A stretch of DNA of 49,924 nucleotides from Chitinophaga pinensis (GCA_945872405.1 CAMBZT010000012.1:1-49924), one strand, 5' to 3'; shown: positions 1-9,419, counted from the first letter of the stretch. Notes: generated by a model from the letters alone, not told the origin. A program made the numbers and translations.

Positions 1-1295
1 GTTTGTGGATCTAGTTTTACTTTACCCTTCCATATTTCAAGATGCACCATGGTATTCCCATCATCGGCGTTCGTATAAGCGTTACCCATAGGTTGTTTGG
101 TAGTTATTTTCGTACTCACTTTCACAGATACCGTTTTCATATTCGAGTACACAGAAAAATATTCTCCGTGCTTTAGAATGATAGAATTTTGATTAAAAGG
201 CATGTAAAAGATACTTAAGACACTTCCTTCAAAAACCGCTCTAACAGGTGCCCCTAATGATGTTTTAATATCTACCCCATTATTCTCTATATAGACATTC
301 GCAGAAGGATGTAAATGTTTTCCAAATTTAGAAACGATAAATCCTTTTTCCACTGGCCATGGCAAACGTCCATAATTGGATGCGAAATCTCGCGACAAGG
401 AGGCCTCTGCAGGCGTTAAACCTAGAGTTTCTTCTGTTGTTTTCTTAGGAACTATAGCAGTTGTTGTGGTCTTAGCAGGGGTAGTTGTTTTAACATTGGC
501 GTTCTTCTTCGCCTCAAGATCAGCTCTCTTTTTTGCTTCGGCAATTTCCTTCTCAATAATTTTTTGAATTTGATTATTCAAATCACGTGCCTCTTGGTTT
601 TTTTTCTGCACCTGAGCTTTCAGCTTACTCTCATCTTTACTCAATTTAGCAATGAGCTGGTCTTTCAGAATCTTTTCTTGCAATAGTTTACCTTGCTGCT
701 CTTTTTCCTTCAGCAACATATCTGTCTTCTCTAATTTTACCACATTTAATTCTTTCACCTTCAAATTTAAATCAGCAATAGAATGCATAATGTTACCAAT
801 TTGACGCTCCCTATATTCACCGTATCTCTTCAAATACAAATAACGATTGTAAACTTCACTAAAACTTGAGGAGGTCAAAAGAAACAACCAGTTTCTCGAC
901 TCAAATCTGTTATTATAGGCATACACTAAGGTCTTCGAGAAATCTTTTTTCAATAAACTGATGTCTTTACTCATCATTGAAACATCATTATTTTTAACTA
1001 AAATCTCACCGTCAAGCATGAGGGCTTGTTCATTGATATTCTTTATTAATTTTTCTCTTTTGTCAATCTTCGCCGTAATAGTTTGAAGTTGATTGAGTGA
1101 TTCTGACTTCTTTGTGGTGGTTTCTTTTAATGACCCTTCTATTTGCTTGATGTCGTTTAATAATTGATTAAATCTATTTTGCAACTTCTTTTTATCTACA
1201 GCAGAGGTAGTCGGACGACCTGATAAAGACTGTGAAACGACACATATCAACAATACACTAAAAAGGATTAATCTCGTATCTTTCAGGAATGGCAA
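1..1295 (-). CDS. EnvC-like murein hydrolase activator, M23/LytM fold (C-terminus beyond window)
   Basis: The reading frame is open to the left edge, so the protein is partial. It has a hydrophobic signal segment, a long charged middle rich in K, E and Q typical of a coiled coil (about 1200 down to 550), and a C-terminal LytM domain ending in HLEIWKGKVKLDPQ. This is the layout of EnvC, which activates cell-wall amidases at division. The Zn ligands look degenerate: the usual HxGxD reads NNGVD, and only the second His of the HxH pair is present. I therefore infer an activator rather than a peptidase. The start is uncertain. I chose TTG at 1295, behind an AAGGAGG stretch; an in-frame ATG at 1361 would overlap the upstream gene by about 100 bases. 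It is the last visible gene of the operon with the DUF4292 lipoprotein. Confidence 0.85.
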   Translation of the reverse strand, partial: MPFLKDTRLILFSVLLICVVSQSLSGRPTTSAVDKKKLQNRFNQLLNDIKQIEGSLKETTTKKSESLNQLQTITAKIDKREKLIKNINEQALMLDGEILVKNNDVSMMSKDISLLKKDFSKTLVYAYNNRFESRNWLFLLTSSSFSEVYNRYLYLKRYGEYRERQIGNIMHSIADLNLKVKELNVVKLEKTDMLLKEKEQQGKLLQEKILKDQLIAKLSKDESKLKAQVQKKNQEARDLNNQIQKIIEKEIAEAKKRADLEAKKNANVKTTTPAKTTTTAIVPKKTTEETLGLTPAEASLSRDFASNYGRLPWPVEKGFIVSKFGKHLHPSANVYIENNGVDIKTSLGAPVRAVFEGSVLSIFYMPFNQNSIILKHGEYFSVYSNMKTVSVKVSTKITTKQPMGNAYTNADDGNTMVHLEIWKGKVKLDPQ

Positions 1296-2016
1296 ATGGA
1301 AACTCAACCTCCTTGTCAAAAAGGAACTTACTAAACTGCATTTGAATAGTTGACTTTTCATGATGTGTATTAATTTCTATAATTCTATTCTGAGAAAATA
1401 GTTTACCCTTACTTTCAGAATAGTTAGCAAAATTAAGTAAGAGTTCTCGTTGTGTCAGTCTATCTTTTAAACCAATTTTGTCGACTGTATAGTTTATTAG
1501 ATTTATATAAACGTTTTTACTGTACTCTTTCGTATTCTCCTCAAATATTTTAAAGTCATTTTCTGTCTTTGATGGCCCTTTTAATGTTTTCTCGTTTAGC
1601 ACATTTCCAACAATCAATTCTTGCAACTGAACAAAGGTGATGGGCAAATTATACTTCATACAAAATTGTTGGAATGTGCCTTTATAATACTTTCTATTAA
1701 TCCTGTCAATCATTTGAACACTGTCTGGTGTAATCAATGCTCTGCCGCCCTCAATACTTAGAGGACCGGTGACTGAAATCCAGATGAATTCATCCTTTTT
1801 TAATCGAAAATTAGAAACAAAAGATAGTTCGTTAAAACCTCCTGCATAGCTAGCATTACACTTTCCTTCGAACCATTTATAATCAATTATGTAAACTGAT
1901 AGTTTCTTTAAATCGCTTTTTAAGCTCGTATCAGCAGCGCTTTTTGAGCTCTTACAGGCAGGTAGAAGAAACAACGTTCCCAAACAAATAAATAAATACA
2001 CAAACTTCTTATTCAT
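1258..2016 (-). CDS. DUF4292 family outer-membrane lipoprotein
   Basis: The 252-residue protein starts with a lipoprotein signal peptide whose lipobox is LPAC (Cys21). The body matches my recollection of DUF4292, a Bacteroidota-specific family: the stretch IWISVTGPLSIEGGRALITP is its most recognisable part. The family resembles LolB/LppM-type periplasmic lipid-handling folds, but its function is not established. Its start overlaps the end of the TPR gene by 8 bases, and its end overlaps the EnvC-like frame, so the three are probably co-translated. The constant association with an EnvC-like protein suggests a role in wall or outer-membrane assembly; that is inference. Confidence 0.88.
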   Translation of the reverse strand: MNKKFVYLFICLGTLFLLPACKSSKSAADTSLKSDLKKLSVYIIDYKWFEGKCNASYAGGFNELSFVSNFRLKKDEFIWISVTGPLSIEGGRALITPDSVQMIDRINRKYYKGTFQQFCMKYNLPITFVQLQELIVGNVLNEKTLKGPSKTENDFKIFEENTKEYSKNVYINLINYTVDKIGLKDRLTQRELLLNFANYSESKGKLFSQNRIIEINTHHEKSTIQMQFSKFLFDKEVEFPFAIPERYEINPF

Positions 2017-3757
2017 GTAGTTTTCTATCTGTAATTTTCCTATCTAAAAATTCTGAAATACTTCCCTTCTCTTTAGCTTTTATCCAGCTTTTTACTGCAT
2101 TTTCGATGTCCTCCAAGCGATATAATATATCTCCATAATGGTCATACATCACTGGATCAGATAGATCGCTATTACGCAATGCTTTCTCTTGCCATTCCTT
2201 AGCAGACTTATAATCTTTTAATTGAAATAAAATCCAAGCATACGTATCCATATAGCTTGCATTTGATTTTTCAATGCTGTTTGCCATTGCACTATATTCC
2301 TTGGCTTTTTCTAAATATTCATTTCTAAGGGAAAGATAGTAACCGTAGTTATTCATTGCATAAGCGTTTTTTGGGTCCAATCGAATAGCCTTTTCATAGC
2401 AACTATCAGAGGCAATATTTGACTTTATTTTATGATAGGTATCGCCTAAACTAGCTAATATCTGTGCTTTTAGGGCTTTATTATCAATAGAAAGTTGTAG
2501 TGCTTTCTGAAAAGTGGTGATGGCAGAGTCATACAACTTGAAATTATCTTTGGCTACTGCATTAAAAAAATAAGGCAATGGTTCCTTAGGGAATAAGATT
2601 ATTGCTTGATTTGAGTATGCTTGCAATTTATCATAGAGTTCTAAATCTGAAGTTATAAAAAACAATTGCTGCCAAACACTATACACATCTGTTCGATAGG
2701 AAAGCGACTTTTCGTAATAGACTAAGGCCAAACTATCCTTACCATTTGTTTGATACAGATCGGCAAAAATAGCATATGCCTTAGCATCATTAGGGTGAGC
2801 ACCTACTAAGGCATTTGCCAATTGATAAGCATCTTCAACTTCGGACTTCTTTGACTCCGCAAACTGAATGTATTGGTACAAAATTTTAATCTTATTATCA
2901 ATATTCATACTTTTACTAGAGAAAGCCTTCAAGGTATATTCAACCGATGTCTTCATATCACCACTTTTGTATGAAAAATCTGCCATTGCAAGAAGGGCAG
3001 AGGGATAATCGGGGAACTTTAACAATATTTGCTGATATACCTCCTTGGCTTTGTCAATTTCTTTATTTGCCGAATAAATTTCAGCTACCATATTGTAATA
3101 ATCTGGAGTATTCGGGGAGTCATCAATCAATTTTTGAACCTCTGCAACAGCCTTACTCACTTGATTTAAAGACAAATACAATCTCTTCTTTTGGTCAATT
3201 AAATATTCATCAAGACCAAAGGTTTTTTCAATCAAATCATATTCTTCAATGGCTAGATTTAGCTGATTTGTTCTTTCATAAAGTTGAGCTTTGTCATAGT
3301 AATAGGCAATTTCGTGAGGTGCTAACTCAAGTATTTTATTATAGATAAGAATGGCCGTTTTATCTTGCTCTTTTGCTACCAATACTTGAGCATAGACCAA
3401 ATTATACCATAGATTTTCTGGACTTATTTTTACAGCCTGTGCAATACTAAACAAGGCTTTGTCATCTTGCTTGGAAGAATAATATAAACGAGCTAGTTCG
3501 AACAATGCAGCGTCGTTATTAGGTGTCGATTTTAAGCATTCTAGAAACAAATCAATAGCACCTTGATACTGTCCAAGCATCTTCATTCTTTCTGCATCTA
3601 TGAACATCCTTTGATTCTGAGCCTCTTTGGTGGAGTGCAATTCTTTCAAATCCTTCTTGTCGTTCGCTTTATTTTTAGTTGCAACTGTACGACCTCTATC
3701 CTGCCCATTTGAGAATAAAGCACTACATAAAAAAAATAAGAGAATGAAATTTCGCAT
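2009..3757 (-). CDS. Exported tetratricopeptide-repeat protein
   Basis: This is a 582-residue protein with a short signal peptide (residues 1-18, ending near SNGQ) followed by a charged linker and then TPR units across about residues 45-560. The repeats show the typical W/L-G-Y-A-P spacing, for example AIRLDPKNAYAMNNYGYYLS. There is no catalytic motif. TPR proteins act as periplasmic scaffolds, and in this gene order (nucleotidyltransferase, TPR, DUF4292, EnvC-like) the protein probably holds an envelope complex together. It follows the nucleotidyltransferase after 11 bases and overlaps the DUF4292 gene by 8. Confidence 0.9.
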   Translation of the reverse strand: MRNFILLFFLCSALFSNGQDRGRTVATKNKANDKKDLKELHSTKEAQNQRMFIDAERMKMLGQYQGAIDLFLECLKSTPNNDAALFELARLYYSSKQDDKALFSIAQAVKISPENLWYNLVYAQVLVAKEQDKTAILIYNKILELAPHEIAYYYDKAQLYERTNQLNLAIEEYDLIEKTFGLDEYLIDQKKRLYLSLNQVSKAVAEVQKLIDDSPNTPDYYNMVAEIYSANKEIDKAKEVYQQILLKFPDYPSALLAMADFSYKSGDMKTSVEYTLKAFSSKSMNIDNKIKILYQYIQFAESKKSEVEDAYQLANALVGAHPNDAKAYAIFADLYQTNGKDSLALVYYEKSLSYRTDVYSVWQQLFFITSDLELYDKLQAYSNQAIILFPKEPLPYFFNAVAKDNFKLYDSAITTFQKALQLSIDNKALKAQILASLGDTYHKIKSNIASDSCYEKAIRLDPKNAYAMNNYGYYLSLRNEYLEKAKEYSAMANSIEKSNASYMDTYAWILFQLKDYKSAKEWQEKALRNSDLSDPVMYDHYGDILYRLEDIENAVKSWIKAKEKGSISEFLDRKITDRKLHE

Positions 3758-3768
3758 GGACGAATGAA

Positions 3769-4776
3769 TTAGGACAATTGATTATAATCTCCAATACTCA
3801 AGTCATCAAATCTACCATTCAAGGTAACATTTTTTCCGACCATTGAATTGTTTACCAACCTCTGACAAATGAATGAATTGGATTGAATAATGGAGTTTTT
3901 GACAATACTGTTTTCTATTTTTGAGGCAGCGCCAATGCTTACATGAGGACCAATAATCGAATTTTTAATACATACATTCGAGGCGATATAACAAGGCTCT
4001 ATAATCACGCTGTTTTCTAGAATTACATCGCTGGCAATTAACTTTTCAGCATGCTTGATATGTTCCAAAATGCGAGCGTTTGTGTTCACCGTCGCATTCT
4101 TGTTACCACAATCTAACCATTCTTCTACTTTTCCTGGAACAAATTTTGAACCCTTAAGTTTCATATTCTCTAAAGCTGAAGTTAATTGATACTCGCCATT
4201 AATGACAATCTGATGATCGAGCAAAAATTGCAATTCACTCTTTAAATAACTGCCATCTCTAAAATAATAAATACCAATGATGGCCAAATCTGAAATAAAC
4301 TCAGCAGGCTTTTCGACGAAATCTGTAATCACATTTTGCGCATCTAATTTCACAACCCCAAAGTTGGAGGGATCATCAATTTTACTTACCCATACTACAC
4401 CATCCGCCTCAGTGTCTAGGCTGAAGTTCGCTTTAAAAAGCGTATCCGCAAATGCAACTATTAAATTTCCTTCAAGGCTTTCACTAGCGCACATTATGGC
4501 ATGTGCTGTTCCCAATGGCTCATTCTGATAACAAATGACAGCCTTCGTACCTAGATCAGAAGCAATCTTCAAAAGTGATTTTTCAATTTCTTTTCCAAAA
4601 TCTTCCCTTATAATAAAGGCAATTTCCTCTATAGGTGTTGAAATTGACGAACTCAAATTTTCAACTAACCGCTGAACAATACTTTTCCCAGCAATCGGAA
4701 TTAATGGCTTAGGAACGGTTAATGTATGAGGTCGTAATCTTGACCCCCAACCCGCCATTGGAATAATAATTCTCAT
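3769..4776 (-). CDS. Sugar-phosphate nucleotidyltransferase with left-handed beta-helix tail
   Basis: The 335-residue protein opens with the NTP-transferase signature GWGSRLRPHTLTVPKPLIP, in which the G-rich loop and the KP lysine bind the nucleotide. FADTLF near residue 110 supplies the metal-binding Asp. After about residue 240 come hexapeptide repeats (IIEPCYIASNVCIKNSIIGP), the left-handed beta-helix seen in GlmU-like and RmlA-like enzymes. The reaction should be sugar-1-phosphate plus NTP giving NDP-sugar plus pyrophosphate. The sugar cannot be told from sequence. It is first in the envelope operon and has its own promoter box at 4809-4816. Confidence 0.88.
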   Translation of the reverse strand: MRIIIPMAGWGSRLRPHTLTVPKPLIPIAGKSIVQRLVENLSSSISTPIEEIAFIIREDFGKEIEKSLLKIASDLGTKAVICYQNEPLGTAHAIMCASESLEGNLIVAFADTLFKANFSLDTEADGVVWVSKIDDPSNFGVVKLDAQNVITDFVEKPAEFISDLAIIGIYYFRDGSYLKSELQFLLDHQIVINGEYQLTSALENMKLKGSKFVPGKVEEWLDCGNKNATVNTNARILEHIKHAEKLIASDVILENSVIIEPCYIASNVCIKNSIIGPHVSIGAASKIENSIVKNSIIQSNSFICQRLVNNSMVGKNVTLNGRFDDLSIGDYNQLS

Positions 4777-5104
4777 ATTCTACGCTTTTATATTCTTAAC
4801 TTGTGGAACAAAGATAAAATTGTTTTTCATTTTAAAGGATAGCACTTTGCCATAATTGCAATTCTTTCACAATAATTAAGCCTATAGCTCTAAAACAATA
4901 CTCCAAAGTAAGTGTGCAAACAATTGCATAAAACAAAACAGTCTCCCTCCTTAAAAGCATAAAAACCAGGCCTAAAATATTGGAAGACATCAAAACTAAA
5001 TTAAACGACGTTACACAAGCAGTCAGGGCTGCTTTACTCCGAACTACTATTCTATACCCACAAATATTTAGCAGATAACTACAATCGCTGAATGATTTGA
5101 CATC
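4777..5104. other. Intergenic region between dut and the nucleotidyltransferase operon
   Basis: This 328-base gap separates two minus-strand operons. It contains the -7 box at 4809-4816. I see no RNA gene, repeat or convincing terminator. A plus-strand frame of 33 codons at 4980-5078 begins with TTG and has no supporting signal, so I do not call it. Confidence 0.6.
4809..4816 (-). promoter_or_regulatory. Promoter -7 box, TATCTTTG
   Basis: On the minus strand this reads TATCTTTG, a perfect match to the Bacteroidota -7 element TAnnTTTG, 32 bases before the nucleotidyltransferase ATG. No clear -33 TTTG is visible at the usual spacing. Confidence 0.5.
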
Positions 5105-5542
5105 TTAAAGGATTCCAGTGCTACCCAAACCTTTAACGCCTCTTGCACTATCTTGTAACTCGTCTGATAACTCCCACAAAACTTTCTCATGTTTTGCCAC
5201 AATCATTTGCGCCATTCTATCACCACCCTTTATCGTGAAATCTTCTTTTGACAAATTGATTAGGGCAACCATAATCTCTCCTCGGTAATCACTATCTATG
5301 GTTGCAGGAGCATTAGGTAAGGTGATGCCAAACTTAATGGCTAAGCCACTTCTAGGTCTTAACTGAACCTCATATCCTAGAGGTATTTCAAGATATAATC
5401 CAGTAGGTACCATCACTCTTTCAAATGGCCTTATGACTATCTCTTCCTTCAAGAATGCCCTTATATCCATGCCAGCAGAGCCTTCCGTTTCATACTTGGG
5501 TAACTCATTATTTGACTTATTAATTATCTTCACTGCAATCAT
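5105..5542 (-). CDS. dut: dUTP diphosphatase
   Basis: This is a full-length 145-residue trimeric dUTPase, which hydrolyses dUTP to dUMP and pyrophosphate, keeping uracil out of DNA and feeding thymidylate synthesis. All five family motifs are present: GSAGMDIRA (21-29), PRSGLA (63-68), TIDSDYRGEI (81-90, with the catalytic Asp), GDRMAQMIV (107-115) and the C-terminal arm RGVKGLGSTG (134-143). Its ATG overlaps the stop of the CDF gene by 4 bases, so it is the last gene of the flippase-CDF-dut operon. Confidence 0.97.
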   Translation of the reverse strand: MIAVKIINKSNNELPKYETEGSAGMDIRAFLKEEIVIRPFERVMVPTGLYLEIPLGYEVQLRPRSGLAIKFGITLPNAPATIDSDYRGEIMVALINLSKEDFTIKGGDRMAQMIVAKHEKVLWELSDELQDSARGVKGLGSTGIL

Positions 5543-6525
5543 TTCGCTAATCCGTGTTTTCTGTTTTTAGTAATGTTATCTAAAGACCATTCAATCTTTT
5601 TCTCAAATGGATGCTTTCGTTTGACACATTCACTATAAGCACATATATGACATTGCACCTCAATGCATGGATCAAGATGAATAAAAAACTCTACTTTTTC
5701 ACCATGTAACTGAGAGATTGATTTATCAAGTTCATCAGCTTCATCGTGCGCTCTCTCTAAGGTATAGTACCAAGGTAAAGTCATGTGACAATCAACATGT
5801 AGTTTGCTGCCATATTGAATAATGCGCATATTGTGAATATCTATCCAATTTCCCTTTCTATGCTTTTTGATATAGTCTAATAATGATTCTATGAGCGTTT
5901 CGTCGGCCTCATCCATAATACCTTTAAGTGATTTTCGTATCAATTGGGCACCAGAATAAATGATGTAAAGAGAAATGATAATTGCAATCGCACTGTCTAA
6001 CCAAAGTACGTTTGTAACATAAATTAAAATGATGCCTATCAAAATGCCTAATGAGGTATAGGCATCTGTTTTTAAATGTTTACCATCCGCAATAAGAATA
6101 AGTGACCTTGATCTTTCGCCTTCCTTTTCAAGATAATGTCCAATCAAAAAATTGATCAGACCAGAAACAATAATTATCGCAGCCCCAATTTCTAACTGAG
6201 AAATTTGATGGGGATAAAACAATGTAAAAATTGATTTGCCTAAAATAATAATACCAGCACAAATAATCAAAAAACCCTCAAGACCGGCTGATAGAAAAGC
6301 TATTTTGCCATGCCCATACGGATGGTCCTCATCTTCTGGTTTAGAGGCAAGAACTATACTATACAAGGCGAAAACCGCTGCAATAATATTGACAATAGAT
6401 TCTAAAGCATCAGTTAAAATAGTGTTTGAATTGGTAACTACGTAAGCGACATACTTAACCAACATTAGTATAACACCAACAAGTAATGCAAAAAATTGAA
6501 TTCTAAATAATCTATTGCGAAACAT
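5539..6525 (-). CDS. Cation diffusion facilitator (CDF) family metal transporter
   Basis: The 328-residue protein has about six membrane segments in the first 210 residues and then a soluble domain. CDF signatures are visible: DALESIVN, HPYGHGKIAFLSAG between helices, and DGKHLKTDAYTS, giving the D/H pairs of the Zn/Fe/Mn site. The cytoplasmic domain contains DIHNMRIIQYGSKLHVD. Close to the C-terminus is a Cys cluster, CIEVQCHICAYSEC, with C-x4-C-x2-C-x4-C spacing, likely another metal site. The family exports divalent metals in exchange for protons; the metal here cannot be told. It overlaps the flippase gene by 14 bases and dut by 4. Confidence 0.93.
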   Translation of the reverse strand: MFRNRLFRIQFFALLVGVILMLVKYVAYVVTNSNTILTDALESIVNIIAAVFALYSIVLASKPEDEDHPYGHGKIAFLSAGLEGFLIICAGIIILGKSIFTLFYPHQISQLEIGAAIIIVSGLINFLIGHYLEKEGERSRSLILIADGKHLKTDAYTSLGILIGIILIYVTNVLWLDSAIAIIISLYIIYSGAQLIRKSLKGIMDEADETLIESLLDYIKKHRKGNWIDIHNMRIIQYGSKLHVDCHMTLPWYYTLERAHDEADELDKSISQLHGEKVEFFIHLDPCIEVQCHICAYSECVKRKHPFEKKIEWSLDNITKNRKHGLAK

Positions 6526-8005
6526 GATTTGTCTTTTTTAGTAAAACCCGAATATCGATTAGATAAGTAAGAAATAAAAAGCATAAAATGAGGAAAGCAT
6601 TCATAAAGAACAATAAATAGCGATCATCAATAAGATGTTTCAACACATAATCCGAAAGAAGATACAATAGCATTGCAACAATAAAGTAAAAAGCTATTTT
6701 CTTCAAATCATAGGGAATAGCATAAATTCTTTGTCCAACTACATAAGATGCAACACTCATACTACCATAGCCAACAATAGTTCCTAAAGCACCTGCAAGT
6801 ATATCAAAATGTGGAATCAATAAGTAAGTAGAGACAATTGTACCAAAAGCACCCAATAGAGAGATATACGTTGCATATTTCGTATTGTCTGTTACTTTAT
6901 ACCAGATAGATAAATTGTAAAAAACGCCTAACAAAAAATAAGCAATCAGTAGATAAGGAACAATATAAATGCCACCTCTAAAGTTTTTCCCTATAATCAA
7001 ACCAAAGAAATCCAAATTTAAGCTGACCACCAAAAAGATAACCAAGGTGAAAATTGAGAAATAAAGCATCACATCTGCATACGTCTTTTTTGCATCATGC
7101 TCTGCCGACTGTTTGAAAAAGAAGGGTTCTGCCCCCATACGAAAAGCTTGTACAGCTAAATTCATAAAAATGGCAATTTTATAACAAGCACTGTAAATAC
7201 CAATTTTTGCAGCTACCTCCTTTGCTGTACCTGGCAAATAACTATTGAGCATAATTCGATCAATCACCTCATTGACAATACCAGCAAACCCTACAATAAT
7301 TAGTGGTGAGCCGTACTTCCAAAGTTTATTCAACAGTGGCTTATCAATGCCAAAACCTGTTCGCAACATCATCGGAACAAAAACTAAAAAAGTAAGGATA
7401 CTTGCCGCCAAATTGGCCGCAAGAACATATAGTACTATCTTTTCTGGATGATACACAAATCCTACGCTTTGAAACATATAAGGATCCTTTAAAAATGCTG
7501 GAGCTAGAAAAAAGAGGTTCAATCCAAAATTCGTGCACACATTCAATAATTTATAACTCACATACTTAAATGGCTTTCCATCTAATCTTAGCTTTGCAAA
7601 AGGAATATTGACTAAAGTATCAAAAGCAATAATTAAGGAAAATAAAATGATATATTCAGGATGGTCCGGATAGTTTATAAAGGCAGCCAAAGGCCTTGAA
7701 AAAATGATCAACAAAGTAGCAAAAATAACTGTACTGAGAAAAAGTGTTGAATTCGCAGTTTTAAAAACAAATTGCTTATTATCGCTATTAGAGGCGTGGC
7801 GGAAAAAAGAAGTCTCCATCCCATACATAAAAACCACATTCAAAAAAGCTACATAAGCATAAAGAATAGAAATAATTCCAAAGTCTGATTGGTTTTCAAT
7901 CACCCTAGTCTGAATCGGAGCTAAGCCGTAATTAATCAAGCGCACCAATAAAGTGCTCAATCCATAAATAGCAGTTTGACCAACTAGTTTTTTAATTTTA
8001 CTCAA
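6512..8005 (-). CDS. Oligosaccharide flippase / lipopolysaccharide biosynthesis protein (MOP superfamily)
   Basis: This 497-residue protein consists almost wholly of hydrophobic segments, about 12-14 helices, starting with KLVGQTAIYGLSTLLVRLIN. That N-terminus, with a conserved Gln/Arg pair before helix 1, is typical of Wzx-like flippases, which turn lipid-linked sugars from the cytoplasmic to the periplasmic face of the inner membrane. It leads the operon with CDF and dut. No polysaccharide cluster surrounds it, so its substrate may be a core-envelope lipid; that is inference. Confidence 0.88.
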   Translation of the reverse strand: MSKIKKLVGQTAIYGLSTLLVRLINYGLAPIQTRVIENQSDFGIISILYAYVAFLNVVFMYGMETSFFRHASNSDNKQFVFKTANSTLFLSTVIFATLLIIFSRPLAAFINYPDHPEYIILFSLIIAFDTLVNIPFAKLRLDGKPFKYVSYKLLNVCTNFGLNLFFLAPAFLKDPYMFQSVGFVYHPEKIVLYVLAANLAASILTFLVFVPMMLRTGFGIDKPLLNKLWKYGSPLIIVGFAGIVNEVIDRIMLNSYLPGTAKEVAAKIGIYSACYKIAIFMNLAVQAFRMGAEPFFFKQSAEHDAKKTYADVMLYFSIFTLVIFLVVSLNLDFFGLIIGKNFRGGIYIVPYLLIAYFLLGVFYNLSIWYKVTDNTKYATYISLLGAFGTIVSTYLLIPHFDILAGALGTIVGYGSMSVASYVVGQRIYAIPYDLKKIAFYFIVAMLLYLLSDYVLKHLIDDRYLLFFMNAFLILCFLFLTYLIDIRVLLKKTNHVSQ

Positions 8006-8021
8006 AACAGAAATTATAAGA

Positions 8022-8029
8022 CAAAGTTA
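8022..8029 (-). promoter_or_regulatory. Promoter -7 box, TAACTTTG
   Basis: The minus strand reads TAACTTTG, a perfect TAnnTTTG match ending 16 bases before the flippase ATG. It would drive the flippase-CDF-dut operon with a leader of roughly 10 bases. Confidence 0.55.
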
Positions 8030-8157
8030 ATATATAAATAGGGAAGTATTATCTAAGCTTAGTAGCTATAATACTCAAAAATAAAAACAATCTTACATTT
8101 CCTATTACTTCATCTGAACTATTCATATTAGATTCGCATTATATAAAAAAACAAGAA

Positions 8158-9327
8158 ATGAAAATAGGAATTGTTTGTTATCCAACCTTTGGTGGAAGTG
8201 GAGTCATTGCTACAGAACTTGGTAAAGGACTCGCCGACAAGGGACATCAAGTACACTTTATCACATACAGCGAACCCGCTAGATTAGACGCTTTTCACTC
8301 CAATATCTTCTACCATGAAGTTACATTTCAAAACTATGCCCTTTTTCAATACGCACCGTATGAAACAGCCCTCGCTAGTAGAATGGTAGATATTATTAAG
8401 TTTGAGAAACTTGATTTATTACATGTTCATTACGCAATACCTCATGCCTCTGCGGCCTATCTTGCACAGCAAATTCTAAAAGATGAGGGAATTTACATAC
8501 CATTCATCACCACACTACACGGAACAGACATAACACTGGTTGGCAAGGATCCTACCTACTCTCCAGTGGTAACATTTGCTATCAATCATTCTAATGGCGT
8601 AACTACAGTATCTGAGAGTCTCAAAAAAGATACTTACGAAAACTTTAAAATCACTAACGAAATTGAGGTCATTCCAAATTTTATTGACTTCAAAAGATTT
8701 ACCAAAAAAAATAAAGAACATTTCAGAAAATTATTAGCTCCAAAGGATGAAAAAATACTGATGCATATCTCCAACTTTAGAAAAGTTAAAAGAGTAGAAG
8801 ATGTGATCTATATGTTTAAGGAGGTAAGAGACAAAATGGAATGTAAATTATTACTGGTTGGTGATGGACCAGAAAGAAATCAAGTAGAGGCTATCTGTCG
8901 GTCAATAGGTTATTGTGATGATATTCGCTTTCTCGGAAAACAAGAGGCTGTAGAAGAATTATTAGCAATTGCCGACCTATTTATTTTACCTTCCGAAAGC
9001 GAAAGTTTTGGATTGGCAGCACTCGAGGCAATGGCATGCGAAGTGCCTGTAATCTCGTCCAACACAGGAGGAATTCCTGAAATAAACATTAATGGAGAGA
9101 CTGGCTTTATGAGTGAGGTGGGCGACATTCAGGATATGGCAAAAAACGCATTGTATATCCTTCAAGATGACGAAATTTTGAAAAAATTTAAAGCAAATGC
9201 ATTGGAGCAAGCTAAAAAATTTAATATACATCAAATCCTTCCTCTCTACGAGAGCTATTATATTAAAGTGCTAAAAGATGCTACTACTAAACAACAAGAA
9301 CCAATTAGTTTGAGTCAAACCCATTAA
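8158..9327 (+). CDS. bshA: N-acetyl-alpha-D-glucosaminyl L-malate synthase
   Basis: This 389-residue GT4 glycosyltransferase joins GlcNAc from UDP-GlcNAc to L-malate, the first step of bacillithiol synthesis. The N-terminus MKIGIVCYPTFGGSGVIATE is almost diagnostic for BshA. The donor-binding C-terminal domain has ESESFGLAALEAMACEVPVI with the EX7E motif, preceded by LHISNFRKVKRVEDV-like sequence. Length is normal. It is transcribed divergently from the flippase operon across a 152-base gap. No bshB or bshC is in the window, so the pathway genes are dispersed. Confidence 0.95.
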   Translation: MKIGIVCYPTFGGSGVIATELGKGLADKGHQVHFITYSEPARLDAFHSNIFYHEVTFQNYALFQYAPYETALASRMVDIIKFEKLDLLHVHYAIPHASAAYLAQQILKDEGIYIPFITTLHGTDITLVGKDPTYSPVVTFAINHSNGVTTVSESLKKDTYENFKITNEIEVIPNFIDFKRFTKKNKEHFRKLLAPKDEKILMHISNFRKVKRVEDVIYMFKEVRDKMECKLLLVGDGPERNQVEAICRSIGYCDDIRFLGKQEAVEELLAIADLFILPSESESFGLAALEAMACEVPVISSNTGGIPEININGETGFMSEVGDIQDMAKNALYILQDDEILKKFKANALEQAKKFNIHQILPLYESYYIKVLKDATTKQQEPISLSQTH

Positions 9328-9419
9328 GAATTCCTAGCAATTATTTTCAAAATGCATAGCTCTATTTTTATAATAAGTTATTGATTATCTTTATTTTTTA
9401 TTTTACAAATACATACAAG

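Noticed and set aside
2947-3348. 133-codon plus-strand frame
   Set aside because: It lies wholly inside the TPR gene on the other strand and shows no domain or signal; a shadow of a real gene.
4980-5078. 33-codon plus-strand frame starting TTG
   Set aside because: Looks protein-like in part (TKLNDVTQAVRAALL) but lacks a start signal, promoter or context.
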